From positions 1 to 19,315 of the forward strand of contig JBKECF010000042.1 of NCBI GenBank assembly GCA_047974375.1: a DNA stretch of 19,315 nt, given 5' to 3'. The notes beneath the pieces were generated by a model that saw only the letters and a program-made list of their open reading frames with translations, was not told the origin of the DNA and made no database searches. Position numbers and translations under genes: made by a program. Below are positions 1 through 7,894 of this stretch, one piece after another (position 1 is the first letter of the stretch; every line of letters begins with the position of its first letter). This DNA is from JBKECF01 sp047974375. Lineage in GTDB: Bacteria; Bacillota; Clostridia; Lachnospirales; CAMZNU01.

Positions 1-1
1 A

Positions 2-103
2 ATAGTTGTGATGGATATAGATAATATAGCTATAGGAACACATGAGGAATTGTTAAAAACTAATTCTATTTATCAAGAATTACATAAACAAAGTGAAATT
101 TAG
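2..103 (+). CDS. C-terminal end of an ABC exporter (ATPase/permease), partial
   Basis: The frame starting at base 2 is open from the window edge to a TAG at 101-103 and gives 33 residues. It contains GTHEELLKTNSIYQEL, the typical tail after the H-loop in MsbA/MdlB-type exporters that fuse a membrane domain to an ATPase domain. In that family the motif follows the 'ivvmd.G.i.e.GtHeELl' stretch. The Walker and signature motifs lie outside the window, so the substrate cannot be inferred. The family is fairly secure from this tail alone; the exact type is not. Confidence 0.72.
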   Translation: MVVMDIDNIAIGTHEELLKTNSIYQELHKQSEI

Positions 104-308
104 ATTAATGATTGAGCAAAAACAATTTATTTATTTATTTAAAAAAATTTTTATTTGACAACTTATATTCAGAAGTACAGTATTACAATGATTATTATTT
201 TGTCCATTCGCCTTTATTGGCTATTATTTTAGGATACATTAAAAGCCTTTATTTATTATTTGGGGCTAAACATATATAAATTAAAAACAAGAGAAATTGC
301 TGATTTTT
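104..308. other. Intergenic, no gene seen
   Basis: This is AT-rich sequence with no convincing ORF or structured RNA. A TTGACA hexamer at 155-160 resembles a -35 box, but the best downstream -10 candidates (TACAGT after 15 nt, TATTAC after 20 nt) are poorly spaced, so no promoter is called. Two imperfect GCCTTTATT-containing copies (about 211-235 and 245-265) are visible and may be chance in such AT-rich DNA. Confidence 0.5.
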
Positions 309-314
309 GGTTCT

Positions 315-357
315 ATAATAAATGGTGTTGGTGATAAAAACCGACACCGTTTATTAT
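315..357 (+). repeat. 18-bp inverted repeat (hairpin)
   Basis: Arms at 315-332 and 340-357 pair along all 18 positions around a 7-nt loop (GATAAAA). Two of the pairs are T opposite G. These would be G-U wobbles only in a plus-strand transcript, so the structure is stronger in RNA of that strand. No U tract follows, so it is not an intrinsic terminator. It sits at the presumed IS left end. Confidence 0.75.
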
Positions 358-365
358 GCAAAAAA

Positions 366-430
366 AGACATAACAACCAAAATAACCTAAAATTAAATTA
401 GACAAAAATAAAAAAGAGGTTGTTATGTCT
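366..430 (+). promoter_or_regulatory. 13-bp inverted repeat that could hide the start of the 42-codon ORF
   Basis: AGACATAACAACC at 366-378 is the exact reverse complement of 418-430, with a 39-nt loop. The 3' arm includes part of the GAGG ribosome binding site (416-419) and the ATG at 425-427. In an mRNA entering from upstream, the hairpin would sequester translation initiation. Insertion sequences are known to use such structures against read-through expression. The function here is inferred. Confidence 0.55.
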
Positions 431-553
431 AATACAAGTATAATAGAAATATTCAGTTTAATGGATAAAAGAATAAAATTTAATGAAAAAGATTTTTATA
501 AAAAAGATTTTTATAAAGAGGAAATAAAACAGATAATCTGGCAAATTGAATAA
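425..553 (+). pseudogene. 42-codon ORF, likely truncated transposase start
   Basis: The ATG at 425 follows GAGG at 416-419 with 5-nt spacing and opens 42 codons ending in TAA at 551-553. The product starts MSNTSIIEIFSLMDKRIKF and contains the doubled peptide KDFYK KDFYK, caused by a 15-bp tandem duplication at 488-517. The start is reminiscent of ISL3-family transposases, but the zinc-finger and catalytic regions are absent. It could instead be an unrelated short gene. No function is claimed. Confidence 0.35.
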
Positions 554-573
554 TTTAAAAATTATGTTAAAAT
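546..573 (+). promoter_or_regulatory. Candidate promoter of the DUF6145-dusB-asnS operon
   Basis: TTGAAT at 546-551 is separated by 16 nt from TAAAAT at 568-573, and a TG at 565-566 gives an extended -10. It lies about 30 bp before the first gene of the operon. It overlaps the end of the truncated ORF and the beginning of a 15-bp-period duplication at 569-596. Confidence 0.45.
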
Positions 574-604
574 ATAAAAAGACAAAATATAAAAAGGTGG
601 TACT

Positions 605-928
605 ATGGGAAAAAAAGTATTAGTAGCTGGTTCTGTTTATACAATGAAAAATTACTTCAATGAAGAGTTTGCAGAGTTGCCAGCGCAAATTAAAGATGAA
701 CTTATAGAAATAGTAACTGTGTATTCAGCTAGAATTCACGGTGAGCTTATAATAGGATTTTATGAAGATGACGGCGTAGTTTACTTAGAGCCTCAGGGTC
801 AAAGCTTAGATTGCCTTTATGATGATATTGGTGCAGGCATGGAAATAATAGCTCTGGAAAAAGAAAAAGCAGAATTATTTAATCAATTACAAAAATGGTA
901 TATGGTATTTAAAAATGAAAATAGGTAA
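605..928 (+). CDS. DUF6145-like small protein
   Basis: This is a 107-residue acidic cytoplasmic protein without signal peptide or membrane segment. Its pattern is N-terminal KNYFNEEFAELPAQIKDEL, a middle beta-rich segment (GELIIGFYEDDGVVYLE), then YDDIGAGMEII and a C-terminal helix ending in YMVF. This layout matches my memory of DUF6145 proteins of Lachnospiraceae, whose function is unknown. The ribosome binding site AAGGTGG (594-600) lies just before the ATG. The gene overlaps dusB by 14 nt, which suggests translational coupling and perhaps a role connected with tRNA or translation. That link is inferred from position only. Confidence 0.6.
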   Translation: MGKKVLVAGSVYTMKNYFNEEFAELPAQIKDELIEIVTVYSARIHGELIIGFYEDDGVVYLEPQGQSLDCLYDDIGAGMEIIALEKEKAELFNQLQKWYMVFKNENR

Positions 929-1877
929 TATAGAATTAGAAAATAATGTAGTACTAGCCCCCATGGCAGGTATATCCGATTTGCCATATCGTCTAATAGC
1001 TAAGGAAATGGGGGCTGGCCTTGTCTATAGTGAATTAATAAGTGCCAAAGGAATTTATTATAACAATAAAAATACTAAGGATTTATTAAAAATCCACCCA
1101 AAGGAACAGCCCATAGCCATACAAGTATTTGGTAGTGAGCCTAAAATAATGGGTGAAGTAGCAGCTATGTTAAATGATCAGCCCTTCGATATTTTAGATT
1201 TAAACATGGGTTGCCCTGTGCCAAAGGTTGTAAAAAACGGCGAAGGTTCATGCCTAATGCGAAAGCCAGAACTTGCCGGTGAAATCATTAAGGAAATGGT
1301 GAAAAATAGCAAAAAACCTGTTACAGTAAAAATAAGAAAAGGCTTTAATAATAATGAAATAAATGCTGTGGAAATAGCTAAAATAGCCGAATATCAAGGG
1401 GCGTCATTAGTTGCTGTTCATGGTAGAACTAGGGAAGAGTATTACAGCGGTAAAGCTGATTGGAGCATTATAAAAAAAGTAAGAGAAAATGTAAAAATTC
1501 CTGTACTGGGAAATGGTGATGTTGTTGATGAAGATAGTGCAAAAGCAATGTTAGACTATACTAATTGTCATGGTGTAATGATTGGGCGAGGTGCTGAGGG
1601 CAATCCCTTTATTTTTCGAGAGATAGTACATTTTTTAAAAACAGGGGAGAAATTGCCGAAGGCAACTGTTGAAGAAAAAATTGAAATAGCATTAAAACAT
1701 GCTAAAATGTTAATTGAATATAAGGGCGAGTACATAGCCATTAGGGAAATGCGAAAGCATATTGGCTGGTACACAAAAAGTATGTACGGTTCAACATCTT
1801 TGCGTGTTGCAATTAATAAAGCAGAAACATATAATGAAATAGAGCATTTACTAAAAAATGGAAAGGAAAGGCAATAG
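915..1877 (+). CDS. dusB: tRNA-dihydrouridine synthase (DusB family)
   Basis: This is an FMN-dependent cytoplasmic enzyme that reduces uridine in the tRNA D-loop or other loops using NADPH. The TIM-barrel motifs occur in order: LAPMAGISDLPYRL near residue 14, QVFGSEP near 70, DLNMGCPVPKV with the catalytic cysteine at C100, VTVKIRKGF near 136, VAVHGRTREEYYSGKADW near 167, VLGNGDV and GVMIGRGAEGNPF for FMN phosphate binding. The C-terminal helical domain has REMRKHIGWY. At 320 residues it has normal family length. It starts inside the end of the preceding gene and ends one base before the chosen asnS start, so the three genes are almost certainly co-transcribed. Which uridine is modified cannot be told from sequence alone. 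Confidence 0.93.
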   Translation: MKIGNIELENNVVLAPMAGISDLPYRLIAKEMGAGLVYSELISAKGIYYNNKNTKDLLKIHPKEQPIAIQVFGSEPKIMGEVAAMLNDQPFDILDLNMGCPVPKVVKNGEGSCLMRKPELAGEIIKEMVKNSKKPVTVKIRKGFNNNEINAVEIAKIAEYQGASLVAVHGRTREEYYSGKADWSIIKKVRENVKIPVLGNGDVVDEDSAKAMLDYTNCHGVMIGRGAEGNPFIFREIVHFLKTGEKLPKATVEEKIEIALKHAKMLIEYKGEYIAIREMRKHIGWYTKSMYGSTSLRVAINKAETYNEIEHLLKNGKERQ

Positions 1878-1878
1878 T

Positions 1879-3267
1879 ATGTATACAAATATAAGAGAAA
1901 TTTATGGAGATTTTAAAAGCTTTATAGGCAAGGAAGTCCAAATTGGTGGTTGGGTAAGAACTTTACGTGACAATAAAAATTTTGGATTTATAGAAATAAA
2001 TGACGGTAGCTTTTTTAAAGGGGTGCAGGTAGTTTTTCATAATGATTTAGAAAATTTCATTGAAATAACAAAACTTGGTGTAGGTACATCTTTAACCATA
2101 GTTGGTGAAGTTGTAGAAAGCCAAGGAGCGAAGCAGGACTTTGAAATAAAAGCGTTAAAAATAGTAGTTGAGGGCACGTCGCCTAGCGACTACCCACTGC
2201 AAAAGAAAAGACATACACTAGAATATTTAAGGACTATAGCCCATTTACGTCCACGTACTAATACATTTATGGCAGTATTTAGAATTCGTTCTTTAGCTAG
2301 CTATGCTGTGCATAAGTTTTTCAATGAAAGGGATTATGTATATGTGCATACTCCAATAATAACAGCCAGCGATTGCGAGGGTGCTGGAGAGATGTTCAAT
2401 GTAACAACATTGGAACACAACAATATGCCAAAAGATGAAGATGGAAATATTAATTATAAAGAAGACTTTTTTGGCAAAACTGCTTATTTAACTGTAAGTG
2501 GACAACTTTCGGCAGAAACTTTTGCCATGGCTTTTAAAAATGTATACACTTTCGGCCCAACTTTCCGTGCAGAAAATTCCAATACACCAAGGCATGCAGC
2601 AGAATTTTGGATGATTGAGCCAGAAATAGCTTTCGCCGATTTAAACGATGATATGAATATAGCTGAAGAATTAATTAAATTTGTAATTGACTATGTTCTT
2701 GAACATGGTAAAGAAGAAATTGATTTCTTCAATAGCTTTGTAGATAAAGGTTTAAAAGAAAGATTAACATCTATAGTAAATGCAAACTTTTGTAGAGTAA
2801 CTTATACAGATGCTATTGATATATTACTTAAGGCTAAAAAAGAATTTGAGTATCCTGTAAGCTGGGGTATGGATTTACAAACAGAGCACGAAAGGTATTT
2901 ATCGGAAGAACATTTTAAAAAGCCTGTTTTCGTTACAGATTATCCAAAGGATATAAAGGCTTTTTATATGCGTATGAATGATGATAATAAAACTGTAGCG
3001 GCAATGGATTTATTAGCTCCACAAATAGGCGAGTTAATAGGTGGTAGCCAAAGAGAAGAAAGAATAGAAGTTTTAGAATCACGTATAGAGGAATTAGGCT
3101 TAAACAAAGAGGATTATGGTTGGTATTTGGACTTACGTAAGTTCGGTGGAGTTAAACATGCAGGTTTTGGAATCGGTTTCGAAAGATTAGTTATGTACCT
3201 AACAGGTATGGCGAATATTCGCGATGTAATACCATATCCAAGAACAAGTAAAAACGCAGAGTTTTAG
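1879..3267 (+). CDS. asnS: Asparaginyl-tRNA synthetase
   Basis: This class IIb aminoacyl-tRNA synthetase charges tRNA-Asn. An N-terminal OB-fold anticodon-binding domain (about residues 10-105, with VQIGGWVRTLRDNKNFGFI) precedes the catalytic domain. Motif 2 is FRAENSNTPRHAAEFWMIE and motif 3 is GFGIGFERLVMYLTG, followed by RDVIPYPRTSKNAEF. The upstream in-frame ATG at 1858 lies inside dusB. I prefer the ATG at 1879 because AAAGG (1867-1871) precedes it at good spacing and MYTNIREIYG looks like the usual family start, giving 462 residues. It is the last gene of the operon, with an intrinsic terminator about 30 bp downstream. No T-box leader is seen. Confidence 0.95.
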   Translation: MYTNIREIYGDFKSFIGKEVQIGGWVRTLRDNKNFGFIEINDGSFFKGVQVVFHNDLENFIEITKLGVGTSLTIVGEVVESQGAKQDFEIKALKIVVEGTSPSDYPLQKKRHTLEYLRTIAHLRPRTNTFMAVFRIRSLASYAVHKFFNERDYVYVHTPIITASDCEGAGEMFNVTTLEHNNMPKDEDGNINYKEDFFGKTAYLTVSGQLSAETFAMAFKNVYTFGPTFRAENSNTPRHAAEFWMIEPEIAFADLNDDMNIAEELIKFVIDYVLEHGKEEIDFFNSFVDKGLKERLTSIVNANFCRVTYTDAIDILLKAKKEFEYPVSWGMDLQTEHERYLSEEHFKKPVFVTDYPKDIKAFYMRMNDDNKTVAAMDLLAPQIGELIGGSQREERIEVLESRIEELGLNKEDYGWYLDLRKFGGVKHAGFGIGFERLVMYLTGMANIRDVIPYPRTSKNAEF

Positions 3268-3297
3268 TCTGAAAGAGAAAATATAACAAAGGTAAAG

Positions 3298-3326
3298 AAA
3301 GATTATGGATTCCATAATCTTTTTTT
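3298..3326 (+). terminator. Intrinsic terminator after asnS
   Basis: AAAGATTATG (3298-3307) pairs with CATAATCTTT (3313-3322) around a 5-nt loop, and the T run extends to 3326. It lies 30 bp after the asnS stop codon and separates the translation operon from the SLH genes. Confidence 0.88.
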
Positions 3327-3333
3327 GTGCCTG

Positions 3334-3362
3334 TTTAAAATATATATTTTTTATATTATAAT
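3334..3362 (+). promoter_or_regulatory. Candidate promoter of the SLH-protein genes
   Basis: TTTAAA at 3334-3339 (4 of 6 matches to the -35 consensus) is separated by 17 nt from a perfect TATAAT at 3357-3362. The start codon is 38 bp downstream, preceded by AGGAG at 3391-3395. Its position directly after a terminator supports it. Confidence 0.55.
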
Positions 3363-3400
3363 GTTTTTAATATCCACAATAAAAGTAACGAGGAGATAAA

Positions 3401-6355
3401 ATGAAAAGACTTATAGCATTATTAACAACCATGGCATTAATAGTACAGCCTATATATGCTTTATCAGACAGAAATATTTTTACGGACACAATAAATAAAA
3501 CTTACATAGGTAGCACAAATAGTGGCGACTTAATTAATAATATTAATTTCGATGATCTAGATAATAAATATGGAAAAGACATTGGAAAAATGGGGGCTCT
3601 AAATATTATAAAAGCTTACGATGACATTTTTAAAGTAAATGAGAAAGTTAAAAACAAAGAGGCAATTGCCTATATGGTCAGGCTTTTAGGAATGGAAGAA
3701 GATGCCCTACAAGCAGCACAAAATACAACGGCTGAATATAATAATTTAGAGGATGCATGGTATGATGGTTATTTTCAAATTGCACAAGGCTTAGGCCTTA
3801 TAGATGCAGTCCAATACGGTACAGCAACAGCTGTTGACGATTCTCAGTTAGACCCTAAAACAAATTTTTTGCGAGATGAACCAGTATCCCGTGAGGATTT
3901 AGCCTCTTGGATTGGCCAAACAATGATTATTGCAAATCCTGCTAGTTTTTTCTTAAATGAGGAGGTTCAAAGTATATACTCCTATAGCGATTGGCGTAAA
4001 ATAGATGTAGCTGATGCGCCATATGTTCAACTTGTTTCTGCACACAATATAATGGGTGGCGGGGAGACGTTCAACCCAAAAGATAGCCTTACAAATGGAT
4101 ACATGGCAAAAGTTTTAGCAAACCTAGACCAAATTTATTATACTACCAAAGGTTATATAGAAGTAAATGGTACAGTTGGAGGCACAAAGGATTTAAGCTC
4201 TACCACAACAAATAAATATAATAAAACTGTAGATAAATACATTAGAAATGAAAATGGCCTAATAGATGTAATAAGGTTTCAAGGGAATAAAGATAATGCC
4301 CCCCAAAGTAAAAACATGGACGTGCCTACATATCTAAATGAGGACATTGTTAGTTTACAGCATTTAAAAGAGGGCTACAATGTAGAGTATGTAGTAGATC
4401 CAGCTACTAATACAGCTTTGTATATAGAAGTAGTAGAAGATGCTTTGGATCTTAAGGAAGTTGCAGGGGACTTAAGCTCTGTAAATACAGAAACTGGTGA
4501 AATTGTAATTAAAGACTCACATAACAATGATAACTTCCGTACTTTTAAAATGGTAGATGGCATTTACAATAATGAAGATGGTGGAAATTTATATGTGTAT
4601 AATTTCGATGGCACAAAAGGCTGGGAAAAGGCAAGTCTACCTATTGGCAGCAAAGTAACCTTAAACTTAAAAAATAATATAGTAGATAGAATAACTTACA
4701 TTGGTCAAGAAGCATTAATTACAGAAAATAGAGGAATAGTTGTAGAAAACAATAAGGATTTCGGTTATTTAATAGTTTATGATAATACTGGTCAAAAAGT
4801 TATTTATAATTATTTGAATGATGTAACTGTTGAAAAACAAGAATACTATGACTTAGATGACGAAGTAGGCTATATAGACAGCGTTTTCCCGAATTTCCAG
4901 TATGACCCAAGGGATACACAAATGTCTTCTATTGAAACAGGGGACATTGTATATATAAGACCTATAGAAAAAGATGGGGAAATTTACATAGAAAGTATAA
5001 GTGCTTCCACAAACTACACAATGAAGTACGGCAAAATAAAGGCCTATACCATAACAGAGGACATAGTAAACTTAACAATGGAATTTGAAGATGGTAGTAC
5101 AAAAATGTATACATATCCAACTAGTATATATTTATCTGAAGATGGCAACGCAAAGGACGCCTACAGCGTGCAGGCTGGGGACTACGGAAAGATTTTATTA
5201 AATATTGGCATACTTGCTCCAGGGAACACATTGGAGTCTGTTAAAGAAGTTTATATAGAAGGTAATGACAGAAATATTGATGAAATATTAAAATGCCAAG
5301 TTGCTGGAATTGATACAATACAAGGGAATTTAATGGTTCAAAATGCTTTATCTTTGAAAGTAAATGGCTGGCAAAATTACAGCGAAATACGAGAACTACC
5401 TATTAAAAACAATAACACAGAAATTTATCATAATGGTAACAGAGTTTCATATGATTACGCTACAAAATTCTTAAAGCGTACCAATGGTGAAGTTTATATT
5501 GCTATGGAAAATAGCTATACAGGGCCAAGTATTAAAAAAGTTTCATTTTATGATGGCAGAGATAGCTTTATACCAAGTGATACAATAGTTGAGGCAACAA
5601 GTAATTCCATAGTTTTATCTAACAATAATAAAAATTTAAATACAAGCCAAAGTACTATAGTAGTACGTAATGGCAGGTTAGTAAATGAAAATAATTTAAT
5701 GCCTTACGATTATGCAAAAGTAGCTGTAAATGGTGGTAAAGCAGCTGTAGTAGAAGTAACTCCTAGGTCTGTAAATACGGGGCTATTAACTGTGCGTGGT
5801 AGAATTAAGTCTGTAAACAACGGAGAAAACTTTACAGTACAGTCAATGGCTATTTTTGAAAATGATAAATGGATTTATACCCCAGTAGAGAGAACTTTCC
5901 AAATTGACTACAATACGACGTTTATAAATGGAGAAGGTGGAACTTATTCCTATACTGAATTTATAGATTATACAGACGGTACAGTTGTAGACAGCGTATA
6001 TAATGTTGTCGCAAATGGCACTCATGCCGATTATGTGGTGAGTTCACCCTATGCAAAAAATATAATTATTGGGGACATTTATAATATTGAAGATGCAACA
6101 GTTTATTTAAGCAATGTGTATTATTTAGATGAAAATAATACATGGGCTAAAGTAAGTAACAAAAATAACACGGCGGTAGTAACTATTGACCCTACTACTG
6201 TTTTTATTAAAAATAGTAATGTAGTTAATATTAATCAATTTAAAGTTGGCGAAAGTATACGTATAGCAACAGATTTTCTGGATGATAAATCAACTTTAGA
6301 AAATGAAATAGGGCCTAATATGCCAATAACTGGATATTTTATTTTTGGTGAGTAG
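3401..6355 (+). CDS. Large secreted protein with N-terminal SLH domains and beta-rich repeats
   Basis: Residues 1-21 form a signal peptide (KR, hydrophobic core, Pro-Ile-Tyr-Ala). Roughly residues 45-245 hold about three divergent SLH modules, with the signs IGKMGALNIIKAYDD, EPVSREDLASWIGQ and VSAHNIMGGGETFNPKDSLT. SLH modules anchor proteins to secondary cell-wall polymers. From about residue 250 to 984 the protein is rich in Asn, Thr, Asp and Tyr, with recurring beta segments of the type 'G-x-I-x6-10-I/V-x-V' (near 355, 443, 543, 634 and 799), typical of extracellular beta-sandwich repeats. No LPXTG, catalytic motif or membrane anchor is visible. It sits 12 bp before a second SLH gene, so the two products are probably exported together as S-layer or cell-surface components. 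The exact role is unknown. Confidence 0.82.
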   Translation: MKRLIALLTTMALIVQPIYALSDRNIFTDTINKTYIGSTNSGDLINNINFDDLDNKYGKDIGKMGALNIIKAYDDIFKVNEKVKNKEAIAYMVRLLGMEEDALQAAQNTTAEYNNLEDAWYDGYFQIAQGLGLIDAVQYGTATAVDDSQLDPKTNFLRDEPVSREDLASWIGQTMIIANPASFFLNEEVQSIYSYSDWRKIDVADAPYVQLVSAHNIMGGGETFNPKDSLTNGYMAKVLANLDQIYYTTKGYIEVNGTVGGTKDLSSTTTNKYNKTVDKYIRNENGLIDVIRFQGNKDNAPQSKNMDVPTYLNEDIVSLQHLKEGYNVEYVVDPATNTALYIEVVEDALDLKEVAGDLSSVNTETGEIVIKDSHNNDNFRTFKMVDGIYNNEDGGNLYVYNFDGTKGWEKASLPIGSKVTLNLKNNIVDRITYIGQEALITENRGIVVENNKDFGYLIVYDNTGQKVIYNYLNDVTVEKQEYYDLDDEVGYIDSVFPNFQYDPRDTQMSSIETGDIVYIRPIEKDGEIYIESISASTNYTMKYGKIKAYTITEDIVNLTMEFEDGSTKMYTYPTSIYLSEDGNAKDAYSVQAGDYGKILLNIGILAPGNTLESVKEVYIEGNDRNIDEILKCQVAGIDTIQGNLMVQNALSLKVNGWQNYSEIRELPIKNNNTEIYHNGNRVSYDYATKFLKRTNGEVYIAMENSYTGPSIKKVSFYDGRDSFIPSDTIVEATSNSIVLSNNNKNLNTSQSTIVVRNGRLVNENNLMPYDYAKVAVNGGKAAVVEVTPRSVNTGLLTVRGRIKSVNNGENFTVQSMAIFENDKWIYTPVERTFQIDYNTTFINGEGGTYSYTEFIDYTDGTVVDSVYNVVANGTHADYVVSSPYAKNIIIGDIYNIEDATVYLSNVYYLDENNTWAKVSNKNNTAVVTIDPTTVFIKNSNVVNINQFKVGESIRIATDFLDDKSTLENEIGPNMPITGYFIFGE

Positions 6356-6367
6356 GAAAGGACAAAG

Positions 6368-7876
6368 ATGAAAAAAACTAAAAAAATATTTGCTTTAGTT
6401 ATTACATTAGTAATTTTCTTTACAAATACAGTAATGGCAGAAGTTGGGGATATGGGTTTTTTTGGTGGAATTAGTCAAGGCAGAAGGCTACTTAAAACTA
6501 CAGATATTTTGCTAGGCAATACATCTAAGGAAGAATCCTTTCCCTATAAAGAAATGATATTTATAAATGGCGAGCCCATTGAGTTCCAAGGAATAATGGA
6601 AGTGGAGCATGGGGAAGTAGATTTTGCTGAGCCTGTTGGCACCTACGAAGAATCCTACAAGGTATCCTCCAGTGCTGCTACAGGTGAATCTGTAAATATT
6701 GATAGAAATATAAGTTTTATAGTAAACTATCGTATTGCAGATAAACAAATAATAAAAGACTACAGGGTAGACAGTTGGTCAGAAACTATTACTGCCAATG
6801 GCACAAATTACGAATTAGACGAAGATTTATCTTTCTTTGAGCTAAGTTTAATAGAAGATTTAACACCAGGGGTTGAATATTATAAAGGAAATGTATCTAA
6901 AAAAAATGTTTACGTAGTTGGTGAAGGTGAAACAGTTGTGGAAACTGTTTCTGGTGATGTTTATGGTTATGGTAGTTCCTATTCTACAATTGAAACCCAC
7001 AGATTAAACGGCTATGTTAATAGTGGAGCATGGCAAATGCAATATCAAGTTCGCCCTAGTGTAAGCGTCATGAAAACTTTAGATTATGGAGTAAATGAGC
7101 CTAACTTAATAAGTTTTGATGGCAATTATAGAGAAATAATTAGCAACCAAAGTGGATTAAAATATAACATTTATGTAAAGCCAACTTCCTTAGATACAAT
7201 ACCCGATGAAGGTGGCACAACTATAGATAGTTATAATACTTTTGAACAACTATTAGCACCAAATTTAGAATACTTAAAGGGGCATTTTGCTGAGGCGGAT
7301 ATTAGTAAACTTTTTGCCATGGAAATTTTAGAGGGAAAACCAAAGGAATTTGTGCCAAACCAAGCTATAACTCGTGGTCAATATATAACCATGATAGCAA
7401 AGGCGATCGCCCTTCCAATTGATGAATACATTGAAACAGATAAAAAGAAAAAGGTAAGTGTATATGCCTTTCCAGATGTTCCGCCTACAAGACCAGACTA
7501 CCCATATATAATGGCGGCAAATAATGCAGGACTTGCCTTTGGTAGACAATACGGCCATTATTATCCCGATTCCCCTATAACTAGGGAAGAGGCCTTAGTT
7601 ATTTTGCTAAGAACTATTGGGCTAGAAAATTTAGGGCTAGACCCAACGCCTGTTACTGCATTTACAGATGACGAAAAAATTGCAAATTGGGCAAAAAAAG
7701 AACTTTATGCAGCTGAGCGAATTGGATTAATTCGTGGCGATGAAAATAATAATATACATCCCAAAAACCTTATTTCTAAAGGCGAGGCGGCTGCTTTAAT
7801 AAATAGACTTATAGACTACATGCGAAAAGATATGATAAATGATTATGGGCAAAACATTGTACACTTTGCCAATTAA
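6368..7876 (+). CDS. Secreted protein with C-terminal SLH domains
   Basis: This 502-residue protein has a signal peptide ending near VMA (residue 24). Residues about 25-285 form a beta-rich region with no recognised family (for example FINGEPIEFQGIMEVE). Residues about 290-495 contain three SLH modules: one around FAMEILEGKPKEFVPNQAIT, one starting FPDVPPTRPDYPYI with FGRQYGHYYPDSPITREEAL, and one starting FTDDEKIANWAKKELY with IRGDENNNIHPKNLIS. The upstream neighbour has its SLH modules at the opposite end. The gap between them is 12 bp, with AGGAAAGG (6355-6362) as ribosome binding site, so they are probably one transcript. Anchoring to wall polymer is well supported; the N-terminal function is not known. 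Confidence 0.85.
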   Translation: MKKTKKIFALVITLVIFFTNTVMAEVGDMGFFGGISQGRRLLKTTDILLGNTSKEESFPYKEMIFINGEPIEFQGIMEVEHGEVDFAEPVGTYEESYKVSSSAATGESVNIDRNISFIVNYRIADKQIIKDYRVDSWSETITANGTNYELDEDLSFFELSLIEDLTPGVEYYKGNVSKKNVYVVGEGETVVETVSGDVYGYGSSYSTIETHRLNGYVNSGAWQMQYQVRPSVSVMKTLDYGVNEPNLISFDGNYREIISNQSGLKYNIYVKPTSLDTIPDEGGTTIDSYNTFEQLLAPNLEYLKGHFAEADISKLFAMEILEGKPKEFVPNQAITRGQYITMIAKAIALPIDEYIETDKKKKVSVYAFPDVPPTRPDYPYIMAANNAGLAFGRQYGHYYPDSPITREEALVILLRTIGLENLGLDPTPVTAFTDDEKIANWAKKELYAAERIGLIRGDENNNIHPKNLISKGEAAALINRLIDYMRKDMINDYGQNIVHFAN

Positions 7877-7894
7877 ACAAAAAAGGAGGAGAAT

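Larger units (their letters stand above)
309..553 (+). mobile_element. Possible left end of an ISL3-like insertion sequence, truncated
   Basis: The segment starts with GGTTCTATAATAAATGG, which resembles the GG-TCTT-type termini of ISL3-family elements. A long hairpin follows at 315-357, and about 116 bp in there is a short ORF (425-553) whose N-terminus looks like a transposase start. No matching right terminal repeat (reverse complement of the left end) is seen downstream in the window, so the element would be a 5' remnant. The family assignment rests on remembered resemblance of the end and the N-terminus and is tentative. Confidence 0.35.

Noticed and set aside
1858..1878. Longer asnS start at 1858
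   Set aside because: The extra seven residues overlap dusB and do not resemble the family start; the ATG at 1879 has better ribosome binding site spacing.
1800..1878. T-box leader for asnS
   Set aside because: The upstream sequence is dusB coding sequence; there is no space for a T-box and no conserved T-box sequence before the operon.
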